Below are positions 54,538 through 62,864 of a DNA stretch of 64,000 nucleotides, in pieces (position 1 is the stretch's first letter; each line of letters opens with the position of its first letter). Source of the stretch: Desulfotruncus arcticus DSM 17038 (lineage in GTDB: Bacteria > Bacillota > Desulfotomaculia > Desulfotomaculales > Desulfallaceae); assembly GCF_900113335.1 (NCBI RefSeq), contig NZ_FOOX01000019.1:48997-112996 (forward strand), in the 5' to 3' direction. Made by a program: the position numbers and the translations under genes. The notes under the pieces were generated by a model. It was not told where the DNA came from, did no database searches, and saw nothing but the letters and a program-made list of their open reading frames with translations.

Positions 54538-56193
54538 GTGTCCTTAATTAACCCGTTAACTGAGAAGGATAGAGAAAGGTATAATGCTGTCACCAGGGAG
54601 AATGTTGATTTTCTGCGCAGCAGGTACAACAAAGTTACCCGCTGGGTTATTGCCGATATGGTGCGCAGGAGCGCTTATCGCTATCCCGACAAGCCGGCTT
54701 TGATATTTGGGGATCAAGCTTTGACTTATGCCCAGCTTGAAGCGGAATGCAACCGGTTTGCCAACGCATTGATTGACCTGGGCATCAAAAAATATGACCG
54801 GGTGGCGGTGCTGGCCCATAATACCATCCATCACGTGGTAGCCTGGCTGGGTACGGCAAAAGCCGGCGGTATTTACCTGGCCATTAACTACTTACTAAGG
54901 GGCAAGGATGTTGGCTTCTGCATCAATCACTCGGAGAGCAGAGTGTTTATTGTGGAGGATGCGTTACACGATCTGGTTGGAGACGTGCTGGAAGATATGC
55001 CCACAGTTAAAACTCTGGTCTGGTCCAATCAGGGCAAAGGTGAGCAGGCTCCGGACGGTTTTAAAGAATTTGACGCCTGGTACAAACAGTACCCCGATAC
55101 CGAGCCTGATGTTGAACTGCATATTGAAGATCCGGTGCAGATGACTTATACCAGCGGCACCGAAACTTTGCCCAAAGGGGTTATTCTCACCAACCAGTCT
55201 CTGCTGGCTGAATACACGGGCGCTATCATCGACGGCCAGTATACCAATGAGGATATTAACATAAACGCGCTGCCCATCTTTCATTGCGCTCAGCGTGATG
55301 TGTTCCTGAATCCGTGTCTGATGCTCGGGGCCACCAACGTGCTGTTGTTGCAGGCCGACCCCTTGCAAATTATGAAGTGTGTGGAAAAGTACAGCGCAAC
55401 CATGTTTTTTGCCCCGCCCACAGTGTGGATCGGGCTGCTCCGGCATCCGGACTTTGCCAAATATGATCTGAGTTCTATCTCCAAAGGGTATTACGGGGCG
55501 TCAATTATGCCGGTTGAAGTACTCAAAGAACTTCAAAGCAGGATGCCAAACTGCCGGAGATTTTATAATTATTACGGCCAGACAGAGCTGAGCCCCTATC
55601 ATACGATACTAAAACCGGAATACCAGATTGCCAAAGCGGGTTCGGCCGGCAAAGGCGGTATTAATATGGAAACAGCCATCGAAGATAATGATCACCAACC
55701 CGTCACAGCCCCGGGTATACCCGGTGAAATATGCGGCCGCGGGCCGCACGCCATGCTTTTGTACTTTAAAGAGCCGGAAAAAACAGAAGCTACTCTGGCC
55801 CACGGCTGGTTCCACAGCGGTGATATCGGCATTTTGGATGAAGATAATTTTGTTACAGTGGCAGACCGCAAAAAGGATATGGTAAAAACTGGCGGGGAAA
55901 ATGTGGCCAGCAGGGAAGTGGAAGAGGTTATTTATAAGGACTCCAGGGTTTCGGAGGTAGCGGTTATCGGTTTACCGCACGAAAAGTGGGTTGAAGGTGT
56001 TACTGCTGTTGTGGTACCTAAAGAAGGACAATCGATTAGTCAAGGCGAAATTATCAACTTATGCAAGGAGCACCTGGCTGCTTTCAAAGTGCCCAAGGGG
56101 GTAATAGTTATTGAGCAATTGCCTAAAACCCCCAGTGGAAAAATCCTTAAAAGGGATTTAAGGCAAACATATAAAGATTTTTTCAAAGTATAG
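54538..56193 (+). CDS. AMP-forming acyl-CoA synthetase (third copy)
   Basis: A 551-aa ANL enzyme with an N-terminal extension. The A3 loop reads Y-T-S-G-T-E-T-L-P-K-G-V, the variant T-S-G-T-E that occurs in medium/long-chain FadD-like synthetases. Y-Y-G-Q-T-E-L-S-P (A5), W-F-H-S-G-D-I-G (A7) and S-G-K-I-L-K-R-D (A10) are present. The GTG start at 54538 follows AGAGGAGG. It lies between the acyl-CoA dehydrogenase and the 2-oxoacid:ferredoxin oxidoreductase operon, suggesting activation of the same acid class. Confidence 0.9.
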   Translation: MSLINPLTEKDRERYNAVTRENVDFLRSRYNKVTRWVIADMVRRSAYRYPDKPALIFGDQALTYAQLEAECNRFANALIDLGIKKYDRVAVLAHNTIHHVVAWLGTAKAGGIYLAINYLLRGKDVGFCINHSESRVFIVEDALHDLVGDVLEDMPTVKTLVWSNQGKGEQAPDGFKEFDAWYKQYPDTEPDVELHIEDPVQMTYTSGTETLPKGVILTNQSLLAEYTGAIIDGQYTNEDININALPIFHCAQRDVFLNPCLMLGATNVLLLQADPLQIMKCVEKYSATMFFAPPTVWIGLLRHPDFAKYDLSSISKGYYGASIMPVEVLKELQSRMPNCRRFYNYYGQTELSPYHTILKPEYQIAKAGSAGKGGINMETAIEDNDHQPVTAPGIPGEICGRGPHAMLLYFKEPEKTEATLAHGWFHSGDIGILDEDNFVTVADRKKDMVKTGGENVASREVEEVIYKDSRVSEVAVIGLPHEKWVEGVTAVVVPKEGQSISQGEIINLCKEHLAAFKVPKGVIVIEQLPKTPSGKILKRDLRQTYKDFFKV

Positions 56194-56255
56194 TAATGTA
56201 AGTGGATTTTGGACCAATTGTGCATATCATTCTGATACATGTATCAAATTGAGAG

Positions 56256-56290
56256 CCTGCGCATTAATTCTTAGTGTGCAGGTTTTTTGT
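56256..56290 (+). terminator. Terminator after the third acyl-CoA synthetase gene
   Basis: CCTGCGCA and TGTGCAGG form a stem with one G-T pair, followed by TTTTTTG. Confidence 0.75.
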
Positions 56291-56423
56291 ATCATTGTGA
56301 GATGAGACTGGCAGCCCACTAATCGCTCTATCGCTAAGCCGCCGGCTTTGGCTAAGTGCCTGTGTTAGCTGTCGCTGTAGGCTTTAGTAATAAGGGTATA
56401 TAAATTAAATTATTTATATGCGG

Positions 56424-56440
56424 TGGCATGATCGTTGCTT
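56424..56440 (+). promoter_or_regulatory. Sigma-54 (-24/-12) promoter of the 2-oxoacid:ferredoxin oxidoreductase operon
   Basis: TGGCATGATCGTTGCTT has GG (56425-56426) and GC (56437-56438) with exactly 10 bases between. It lies about 90 bp upstream of the ferredoxin-subunit gene in a 332-bp gap with no coding sequence. Confidence 0.78.
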
Positions 56441-56525
56441 ATGATTAAAAGCAAATAAAAAATTAAATGAAAGCGGCAAAAGGACTTATTTCAATTTATA
56501 TAATTCCAGAATGGAGTGATGCATA

Positions 56526-56819
56526 ATGGCAAAGCCGGCTTCAAATTTTGATGATAATAGAATACATGTAAAACGCCAATGGTGTAAGGGCTGCGGTATT
56601 TGTACCACCCTTTGCGAGAACAGGGTTCTTTTGATAGATAACCGGGGCAAAGCGGTTGTAGTCAATCCGAATGCCTGCACCGGGTGCGGCCGCTGTGAGA
56701 CACATTGTCCCGATCTGGCCATCTCTGTTGACCAGCCGAACAAGAATAATAAGATTCCTGTTTATGCCTGTCAGGCGGCAAAGCAATCCCCGGGTCATGG
56801 TGAAAGCGCGCGGGCATAA
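56526..56819 (+). CDS. korD: 2-oxoacid:ferredoxin oxidoreductase, ferredoxin-type delta subunit
   Basis: A 97-aa protein with two [4Fe-4S] motifs: C-K-G-C-G-I-C-T-T-L-C-E and C-T-G-C-G-R-C-E-T-H-C-P. It passes electrons from the TPP/CoA enzyme to external ferredoxin. ATG is preceded by GGAGTG. First gene of a korDABC-ordered operon behind a sigma-54 promoter. Such four-subunit enzymes can act on 2-oxoglutarate, branched-chain 2-oxoacids or indolepyruvate-like acids. Confidence 0.9.
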   Translation: MAKPASNFDDNRIHVKRQWCKGCGICTTLCENRVLLIDNRGKAVVVNPNACTGCGRCETHCPDLAISVDQPNKNNKIPVYACQAAKQSPGHGESARA

Positions 56820-56847
56820 TAGATAATGTACGCACGGTGAGGGGGTT

Positions 56848-58065
56848 TTGGTAAAAATGAACCGGGTAATTGAAATGGCCCGTCTGATGCAGGGTAATGA
56901 AGCCGTTGCTGAAGGGGCGCTGGCGGCTGGTGTCCGTTTTTTCGCGGGGTATCCCATAACTCCGTCCACTGAAATCGCGGAGATCATGGCTGAGCGCCTG
57001 CCCTGTCTTGGCGGCAAGTTCATTCAAATGGAAGACGAAATAGCCAGTATAGCTGCCATTATCGGAGCTTCGCTGGCTGGAGTAAAAGCTATTACCGCTA
57101 CCAGCGGTCCGGGGTTTTCCCTGATGCAGGAAAACCTTGGCTTTGCAGCAATGGCAGAAGTGCCTGTCGTAATTGTTAATGTGCAGCGGAGCGGCCCCAG
57201 TACGGGAATGCCCACTGCGCCGGCCCAGGGGGATGTGATGCAGTCACGTTGGGGCACCCACGGGGATCACCCGGTTATTGTACTTAGTCCTTCCTCGGTC
57301 AGGGAAGCTTATGACCTGGCCGTCAAGTCAGTGAATCTTTCAGAGAAATACAGGGTACCTGTGGTTTTGCTGATGGATGAAGTTATCGGACACCTGAGGG
57401 AAAAGGTTGTTTTGCCGTCTCCGGGTGAACTGGAGGTGGCCAACCGTGCCACACCCGGTGTCGAGCCTGAAAAATATGTGCCTTACGGGGCCGGTGATCA
57501 AGGGGTGCCGCCAATGGCCAATTTTGGCAACGGCTACCGCTACCATGTCACCGGTCTGGTTCATGATCAAAACGGCTTGCCGACAAATAACCCTGCAGTG
57601 GCTGAGAAGCTTCTTAATCGATTGCAAAATAAAATTAACCTTAACATAGATGATATTATGATTGATACGGCCAGAAACCTGGAAGACGCGGAAATCGTGG
57701 TGTTGGCTTATGGAGCTACGGCTCGGTCGGCTTCGCAGGCTGTTAAAAATGCCCGTAAGGAAGGGATTAAAGCGGGCTTGTACCGGCCTGCAGTGCTCTG
57801 GCCCTTCCCTCAGCAAAAGGTTGGCGCGCTGGCTGAAAGTGCAAAAGCCATAATAGTACCGGAAATGAATCTGGGCCAGTATAGGCTGGAAGTTGAGCGG
57901 GTTGCCGGCGGGCAAACCAGAGTCGTTGGCGTTAACAGGGTACACGGTGAATTAATTACACCTGAAGAGATACTGACTGCCCTGCGGAAGGTGCATAAGC
58001 AAATTACACCTGAAGAGATACTGGCTGCCCTGCGGGAGGTGCATAAGCATGATGCAAGATCTTGA
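56848..58065 (+). CDS. korA: 2-oxoacid:ferredoxin oxidoreductase alpha subunit
   Basis: A 405-aa alpha subunit with Q-G-N-E-A-V-A-E-G-A and F-F-A-G-Y-P-I-T-P-S-T-E near the start, and E-D-E-I-A-S-I-A and T-S-G-P-G-F-S-L-M, the pyrimidine-binding domain of the TPP enzyme. The frame starts at TTG 56848; an ATG three codons later (56857) is an equally good start, 12 nt after GAGGGGG. The C-terminus ends in a tandem repeat of 16 residues (see repeat entry). The substrate is not identified. Confidence 0.92.
   Translation: MVKMNRVIEMARLMQGNEAVAEGALAAGVRFFAGYPITPSTEIAEIMAERLPCLGGKFIQMEDEIASIAAIIGASLAGVKAITATSGPGFSLMQENLGFAAMAEVPVVIVNVQRSGPSTGMPTAPAQGDVMQSRWGTHGDHPVIVLSPSSVREAYDLAVKSVNLSEKYRVPVVLLMDEVIGHLREKVVLPSPGELEVANRATPGVEPEKYVPYGAGDQGVPPMANFGNGYRYHVTGLVHDQNGLPTNNPAVAEKLLNRLQNKINLNIDDIMIDTARNLEDAEIVVLAYGATARSASQAVKNARKEGIKAGLYRPAVLWPFPQQKVGALAESAKAIIVPEMNLGQYRLEVERVAGGQTRVVGVNRVHGELITPEEILTALRKVHKQITPEEILAALREVHKHDARS
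57955..58050 (+). repeat. Tandem 48-bp duplication at the end of korA carrying the korB ribosome site
   Basis: Units 57955-58002 and 58003-58050 differ at a few bases and encode I-T-P-E-E-I-L twice followed by A-L-R-x-V-H-K. The second unit contains GGGAGGTGCATAAGC just before the korB ATG; the first has the weaker GGAAGGTG and no start. Confidence 0.85.
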
Positions 58066-58915
58066 AAAGTACCTGCGGGTTAACATGTTTCCACATATGT
58101 GGTGTCCCGGTTGTGGCAACGGCATTGTCTTGGGTTCCTTGCTGCGGGCGGTGGAAAAGCTGGAACTGGACCAGAATCAAACCGTAATTGTAGGGGGGAT
58201 CGGCTGCTCCGCACGGGCTGCCGGCTATCTGGACTTTAATACCCTGCATACCACTCACGGCAGGGCGTTGGCTTTTGCCACAGGGATCAAACTGGCGCGG
58301 CCGGATTTAAAGGTTATTGTTATTACGGGCGACGGCGACTGTACGTCGATTGGCGGTAATCACTTTATCCATGCGGCGCGCAGGAACATCGACCTGACCG
58401 TGCTGCTGTTTAACAACAGCATTTACGGAATGACCGGCGGCCAGTATTCACCACTGACACCTGTGAAAAAAATGGCTACCACCGCACCCTATGGCACAAT
58501 TGAACCGAATTTTGACGTTGCGGATTTAGCCCGGGCCTCCGGGGCCACCTTTGTAGCCAGAAGCACCACCTACCACAGTAACATGTTGACCGGTCTGATC
58601 GCGGAAGGTATTCAGCACAAGGGCTTCAGCCTGATTGAGGCAATTACGGCCTGTCCCACCGCGTACGGCAGGCGGAATAAAATGAAAAGTGCCACCGATA
58701 TGTTAATCTGGCAAAAAGATAACGCCGTTCATTTAAATAAAGCTGAACAGATGTCCCCCGATGAATTGGCAGGTAAAATCGTGATCGGCCGGCTTTATTG
58801 CAAGGAAGCACTGGAATACACCGAAGTTTATGATGAGGTGATTCGTGAGGCCATGGGCCAAAGCTCCGCGACTGTTACGTCGATTACAGGTAAGGGGGGG
58901 AAGACCAGTGGGTGA
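58049..58915 (+). CDS. korB: 2-oxoacid:ferredoxin oxidoreductase beta subunit
   Basis: A 288-aa TPP-binding subunit. It has C-P-G-C-G-N-G (Cys ligands of an Fe-S cluster together with I-G-C-S), T-G-D-G-D-C-T-S-I-G-G-N-H and N-N-S-I-Y-G-M-T-G-G-Q, the pyrophosphate/Mg site. It overlaps the end of korA by 17 bp and korC by 8 bp, so translation is coupled. Together with KorA it forms the catalytic core that decarboxylates a 2-oxoacid and gives acyl-CoA. Confidence 0.93.
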   Translation: MMQDLEKYLRVNMFPHMWCPGCGNGIVLGSLLRAVEKLELDQNQTVIVGGIGCSARAAGYLDFNTLHTTHGRALAFATGIKLARPDLKVIVITGDGDCTSIGGNHFIHAARRNIDLTVLLFNNSIYGMTGGQYSPLTPVKKMATTAPYGTIEPNFDVADLARASGATFVARSTTYHSNMLTGLIAEGIQHKGFSLIEAITACPTAYGRRNKMKSATDMLIWQKDNAVHLNKAEQMSPDELAGKIVIGRLYCKEALEYTEVYDEVIREAMGQSSATVTSITGKGGKTSG

Positions 58916-59456
58916 GAGAAATGAACTTCGTTTAAGCGGTACCGGCGGGCAGGGATTGATTCTGGCCGGAATCATCATGGCGGATGCCGCCATCAGAGAC
59001 GGCAAAAACTCTATCCAGTCTCAATCATACGGGCCGGAAGCCCGTGGCGGAGCCAGCCGGTCCGAGGTTATCATCGGGGATGAGGACATTGATTACCCGA
59101 AGGTAAATAAACCCGACGTGCTTTTGGTAATGAGCCAGGAAGCTTGTGACAAGTTTGCGACCGACCTTGAACAAGGCGGCGTGATGATCGTAGACTCTAC
59201 TTACGTACATACTCTTCCGGAAGTTAACGGTGCTATTGTATATCAAATACCAATAAGTATGACAGCCAAGGAGGAAATCGGCAGGGAAATGGTTGCCAAT
59301 GTGGTGGCCCTTGGCGCCATAGCCAGAATAACCGGTGTTGTGTCCCGGGAGGCCTTGACGGATGCGCTGTTGGCCCGCATTCCCAAAGGAACCGAGGAAT
59401 TAAACCGGAAAGCTTTGGAAGCCGGCTGGACGCTGGCAGAAAATGTTTTGCATTAA
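58908..59456 (+). CDS. korC: 2-oxoacid:ferredoxin oxidoreductase gamma subunit
   Basis: A 182-aa gamma subunit with S-G-T-G-G-Q-G-L-I-L-A-G near the start, Y-G-P-E-A-R-G-G-A-S-R-S-E-V-I and a C-terminal helix with K-G-T-E-E-L-N. The GTG at 58908 follows AAGGGGGGG and lies within the end of korB. Last gene of the operon; a terminator follows. Confidence 0.93.
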   Translation: MGERNELRLSGTGGQGLILAGIIMADAAIRDGKNSIQSQSYGPEARGGASRSEVIIGDEDIDYPKVNKPDVLLVMSQEACDKFATDLEQGGVMIVDSTYVHTLPEVNGAIVYQIPISMTAKEEIGREMVANVVALGAIARITGVVSREALTDALLARIPKGTEELNRKALEAGWTLAENVLH

Positions 59457-59520
59457 AGTCCATTCAGTTAAAATAAAATATTGCCTTGATCAATAGATTT
59501 GGTTTATCATATAAAGGGTG

Positions 59521-59548
59521 ATGGAGGCTGTTTGCCTCCATTTTTTAT
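59521..59548 (+). terminator. Terminator of the kor operon
   Basis: ATGGAGGC and GCCTCCAT form a stem with a TGTTT loop, followed by TTTTTATAC. Confidence 0.88.
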
Positions 59549-59634
59549 ACAATGCGCTAACGTGGCACCATCAGAGGATGAAAAATAGAAAACTTTTTTC
59601 AGGATAGATAATTTATGGGGGATTGGATAAGTCA

Positions 59635-61422
59635 ATGTTAAGCTTGATGCAAGCCAAAGAAACCGAACAGCGGATATCTGCGGCCATCGCAGCGGTTTTA
59701 AAGGTAGAGGTGGAAATAATAGACGCCGATCTGGTGCGGGTTGCCGGTACGGGCAAGGTGAGTTCCGGTGTGGGAAACCGGCTGCTGCGTGGTCTGGTTA
59801 ATAAGCATGTGTTGAAAACCGGCGAACCGGTTTTTATTAATGAACCTGGCTTTCATTCCATATGCCTGTCCTGCCCCCTTTCAGGAACATGCTTCTATCG
59901 CGCTTATCTTGTTTATCCCATTAAAGCTGACAATAAAATTATCGGCACCATCAGTTTGGTGGCCTTTGATGATGAGCAAAAGAAAACGTTAACTGCTAAT
60001 ACGGAAACTCTGCTTGATTTTGTCGGACGGATGGCGGAGCTAATTGCCAGTAAAGTAGTGGAACGGGAAATGGTTAAGGAAAAGTTCGTTATGGCCGGCA
60101 AGCTGGAAGCCGTGGTTGATTCAGTTTACGAAGGAGTGCTGGCTATAGACGACAATGGAGTGATTACTCACTTTAACAGTTCAGCAGAGAGATTATTTAG
60201 GCTGAAAAGAAAGAATGTTGTGGGTCGGCATATTGATGAAATTTTTGAGAATATGCCCTTGCTGAATGTGCTCAAAGAGGGAAGAGGGTTTACCTCAAAA
60301 GACTATTTTATTTCTACCAATGATAAAAAACTGCATTTACTTGTAACTGCAAAATCAATTCGATCCGATGAAAAAGTGGCCGCAGGAGTCGTGGCTACAT
60401 TCAGAGATTTCAAGGAAGCCCAGAAACTGGCTTATCAGATTATTACCACCCAGGAAACACTGGGCTTTGATGACATCATTGGCAACAGTAAAGTTATTAA
60501 GGAAGTTAAGGCCAAGGCCGCTAAAATTGCCGGAAGCAACTCAACGGTACTTATCTTGGGTGAAAGCGGCACCGGCAAGGAAGTGTTTGCCAGAGCTATC
60601 CACGCTGGAAGCACGCACAGCCATAAGCCTTTTGTGCCAATAAACTGCGGGGCCATACCTGAAAATCTCCTGGAAAGTGAATTATTTGGCTACGAGGAAG
60701 GTGCATTTACCGGAGCCAGGCGGGGTGGAAAACCAGGCAAGTTTGAATTGGCTAACGGTGGGACCCTTTTTCTTGATGAAATTGGTAATATGTCCCTTTA
60801 CCTGCAGGCTAAGCTGCTGCGTATTTTACAAGAAAGGCAAGTTGAACGGGTAGGTGGAACACAAGTCATTCCCGTAGATATCAGGGTTATAGCTGCCACC
60901 AATAATGATTTGCAGGAAATGGTGCAAAGGGGCCGGTTTCGGGAAGACCTTTATTACCGCCTTAGTGTAATACCTCTGGTAATCCCCCCGCTGCGGGAGA
61001 GAAGAGAGGATATTACCCTGCTGCTTGACCACTACAGACGCCGTTTTTCCAAATTATTAGACAAAATTACAGAAGGTTTCAGCGAAGAAGCAATGCGCCT
61101 TTGCCTGGAGTACAACTGGCCGGGAAACATCCGGGAATTGATTAATGCCGTGGAATATGCCATTAACCTGGAAGAAGGGGCATATATCATGCCTGAGAGC
61201 CTTCCTCCCCGCATAAAAAACGATAAAGATAAGAAACTGCAGCTGCCTAAGAGCCCGTTGGAGATTAGGCCGCTTGAGCAGGTGGAGAAGGAAGCAATCA
61301 GTAATGCCCTGGAACTATACGGCTGGACGGAAGAAGGAAAAACCAAGGCCGCGGCGGCTTTAGGCATTAGCAGGGCGACCATTTACCGGAAAATCAGTAA
61401 ATACCACCTGGGGGAGAACTAA
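59635..61422 (+). CDS. Sigma-54-dependent activator with Cys-containing GAF-like and PAS domains
   Basis: A 595-aa activator. The N-terminal region (residues 1-150) is GAF-like and has Cys77, Cys80 and Cys86 in [11 protein letters not shown], a possible Fe-S or redox site. A PAS domain spans about 160-270. The AAA+ domain has G-E-S-G-T-G-K-E and G-A-F-T-G-A, and the C-terminus a Fis-type helix-turn-helix. I place the start at ATG 59635, 12 nt after GGGGGA; a TTG at 59623 is too close to that site. It probably acts on the sigma-54 promoter upstream of korD. Confidence 0.92.
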   Translation: MLSLMQAKETEQRISAAIAAVLKVEVEIIDADLVRVAGTGKVSSGVGNRLLRGLVNKHVLKTGEPVFINEPGFHSICLSCPLSGTCFYRAYLVYPIKADNKIIGTISLVAFDDEQKKTLTANTETLLDFVGRMAELIASKVVEREMVKEKFVMAGKLEAVVDSVYEGVLAIDDNGVITHFNSSAERLFRLKRKNVVGRHIDEIFENMPLLNVLKEGRGFTSKDYFISTNDKKLHLLVTAKSIRSDEKVAAGVVATFRDFKEAQKLAYQIITTQETLGFDDIIGNSKVIKEVKAKAAKIAGSNSTVLILGESGTGKEVFARAIHAGSTHSHKPFVPINCGAIPENLLESELFGYEEGAFTGARRGGKPGKFELANGGTLFLDEIGNMSLYLQAKLLRILQERQVERVGGTQVIPVDIRVIAATNNDLQEMVQRGRFREDLYYRLSVIPLVIPPLRERREDITLLLDHYRRRFSKLLDKITEGFSEEAMRLCLEYNWPGNIRELINAVEYAINLEEGAYIMPESLPPRIKNDKDKKLQLPKSPLEIRPLEQVEKEAISNALELYGWTEEGKTKAAAALGISRATIYRKISKYHLGEN

Positions 61423-61560
61423 TTTAGTTTTTTCCATAAAATTATTCTTTCCAGTAACTCTAGAAATTGATATAATAATTAGTAGAATAAGTTTTAATTA
61501 ACAGGCAACTTTGCAAATAACGACAAGATGCTAGTATTTTAAAACAGGAGGTGAACTCGT

Positions 61561-62826
61561 TTGGAGCATAGCATTCAAAATGTTGTAAGAAAATATCCCG
61601 AAAGTGATAAGCGGCAAGTGGCTCTGGACAGGGCGGATGAGCTTAAAAGTCAGATCAAAGACTATTTGCAGGAGTCCAAAAACATTCCCACGGGTTTAAT
61701 GTTGGAACAGACTTTTCATGAAAGAAAACGGCAGATATTAAATTATTTTGGCGCAGCGGAAGATGATTGGAATAGCTGGCAATGGCAGCTTCGCAACAGA
61801 ATTAGCGATGTGGAGGTATTAAAGAAATTATTACACCTTACGGGTGAAGATGCCGGTCAAATAGAAATGGTAAGTAAAAAGTTTCGCTGGTCTGTATCAC
61901 CATATTACCTTAGCCTCATGGAAACAGACAACTTAATGTGTCCAGTCAGGATGCAGGGTATCCCGAGTATTCAGGAGCTGCAGGATATCTGGGGTAAGGA
62001 CGACCCGATGGCTGAGGAATTTACATCTCCGGCACCCAGGATTACACGCCGTTATGCGGACAGGCTAATTATTAATGTGACCAATCAGTGTGCCATGTTT
62101 TGCCGGCACTGCCAGCGCAGGCGTAATATAGGCGAAGTAGACAGGCCGGCGCCGCTGGAGGAGATTAAAGCGGCCATTGAGTATATTCGTAAAAACCCGG
62201 AAATCAGGGATGTGCTTATAACCGGCGGTGATCCGTTAACCCTTTCTGATGGCTGGCTGGATTGGATTTTGTCGGAATTGGATGCCATACCGCACGTGGA
62301 AATTAAGCGGATTGGCACCAGGACACCGGTAACTATGCCGCAGCGCATAACGCAGGAACTATGTGACATGTTGGAAAGGCACCATCCATTATACCTGAAT
62401 ACTCATTTCAACCATCCCAAGGAAGTAACTGCTGAGGCGATGAAGGCAACCAGGATGCTGGCCAAGGCGGGTATACCACTAGGTAACCAGGCGGTTTTAT
62501 TAAAAGGAATCAACAATAACCCTCATGTAATGAAAAAATTAAATCATGAGCTGTTAAAAATACATGTCCGCCCGTACTATATATTTCATGCCAAGCCGGT
62601 TAAGGGGACAACTCATTTTGTTACCACTATTCAAGAAGGCCTGGAAATTATGGAGAACCTCAGGGGGTATACCTCGGGATTGGCGATACCGCAATACATT
62701 ATCAATGCACCGGGGGGTGCCGGTAAGACGCCGCTGCTTCCGCAGTATTTAATCTCGATGGGAAAAGATTACGCCATGATTAGGACCTGGGAAGGAAAAG
62801 TCTTTCGCTGCTCCAACGGAATTTAA
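61561..62826 (+). CDS. eam: Glutamate 2,3-aminomutase (KamA-family radical SAM enzyme)
   Basis: A 421-aa PLP-dependent radical SAM enzyme with C-A-M-F-C-R-H-C (Cys177, 181, 184, C-x3-C-x2-C). In lysine 2,3-aminomutase two Asp residues 37 positions apart (Asp293 and Asp330) bind the lysine side-chain amine; here the equivalent positions are Lys345 (in H-A-K-P) and Asn382 (in I-N-A-P-G-G), the pair known from glutamate 2,3-aminomutase. It probably makes beta-glutamate, a compatible solute. The TTG start follows AGGAGGTGA. An alternative acidic or neutral amino acid substrate cannot be excluded. Confidence 0.88.
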   Translation: MEHSIQNVVRKYPESDKRQVALDRADELKSQIKDYLQESKNIPTGLMLEQTFHERKRQILNYFGAAEDDWNSWQWQLRNRISDVEVLKKLLHLTGEDAGQIEMVSKKFRWSVSPYYLSLMETDNLMCPVRMQGIPSIQELQDIWGKDDPMAEEFTSPAPRITRRYADRLIINVTNQCAMFCRHCQRRRNIGEVDRPAPLEEIKAAIEYIRKNPEIRDVLITGGDPLTLSDGWLDWILSELDAIPHVEIKRIGTRTPVTMPQRITQELCDMLERHHPLYLNTHFNHPKEVTAEAMKATRMLAKAGIPLGNQAVLLKGINNNPHVMKKLNHELLKIHVRPYYIFHAKPVKGTTHFVTTIQEGLEIMENLRGYTSGLAIPQYIINAPGGAGKTPLLPQYLISMGKDYAMIRTWEGKVFRCSNGI

Positions 62827-62835
62827 AGAATTAAA

Positions 62836-62864
62836 AAACACCCCCGGTTGGGGGTGTTTTTTTT
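62836..62864. terminator. Bidirectional terminator
   Basis: AACACCCCC and GGGGGTGTT enclose GGTT, with a T8 tail on the plus strand and A6 on the other side. It separates the convergent eam and aldehyde oxidoreductase genes. Confidence 0.88.
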
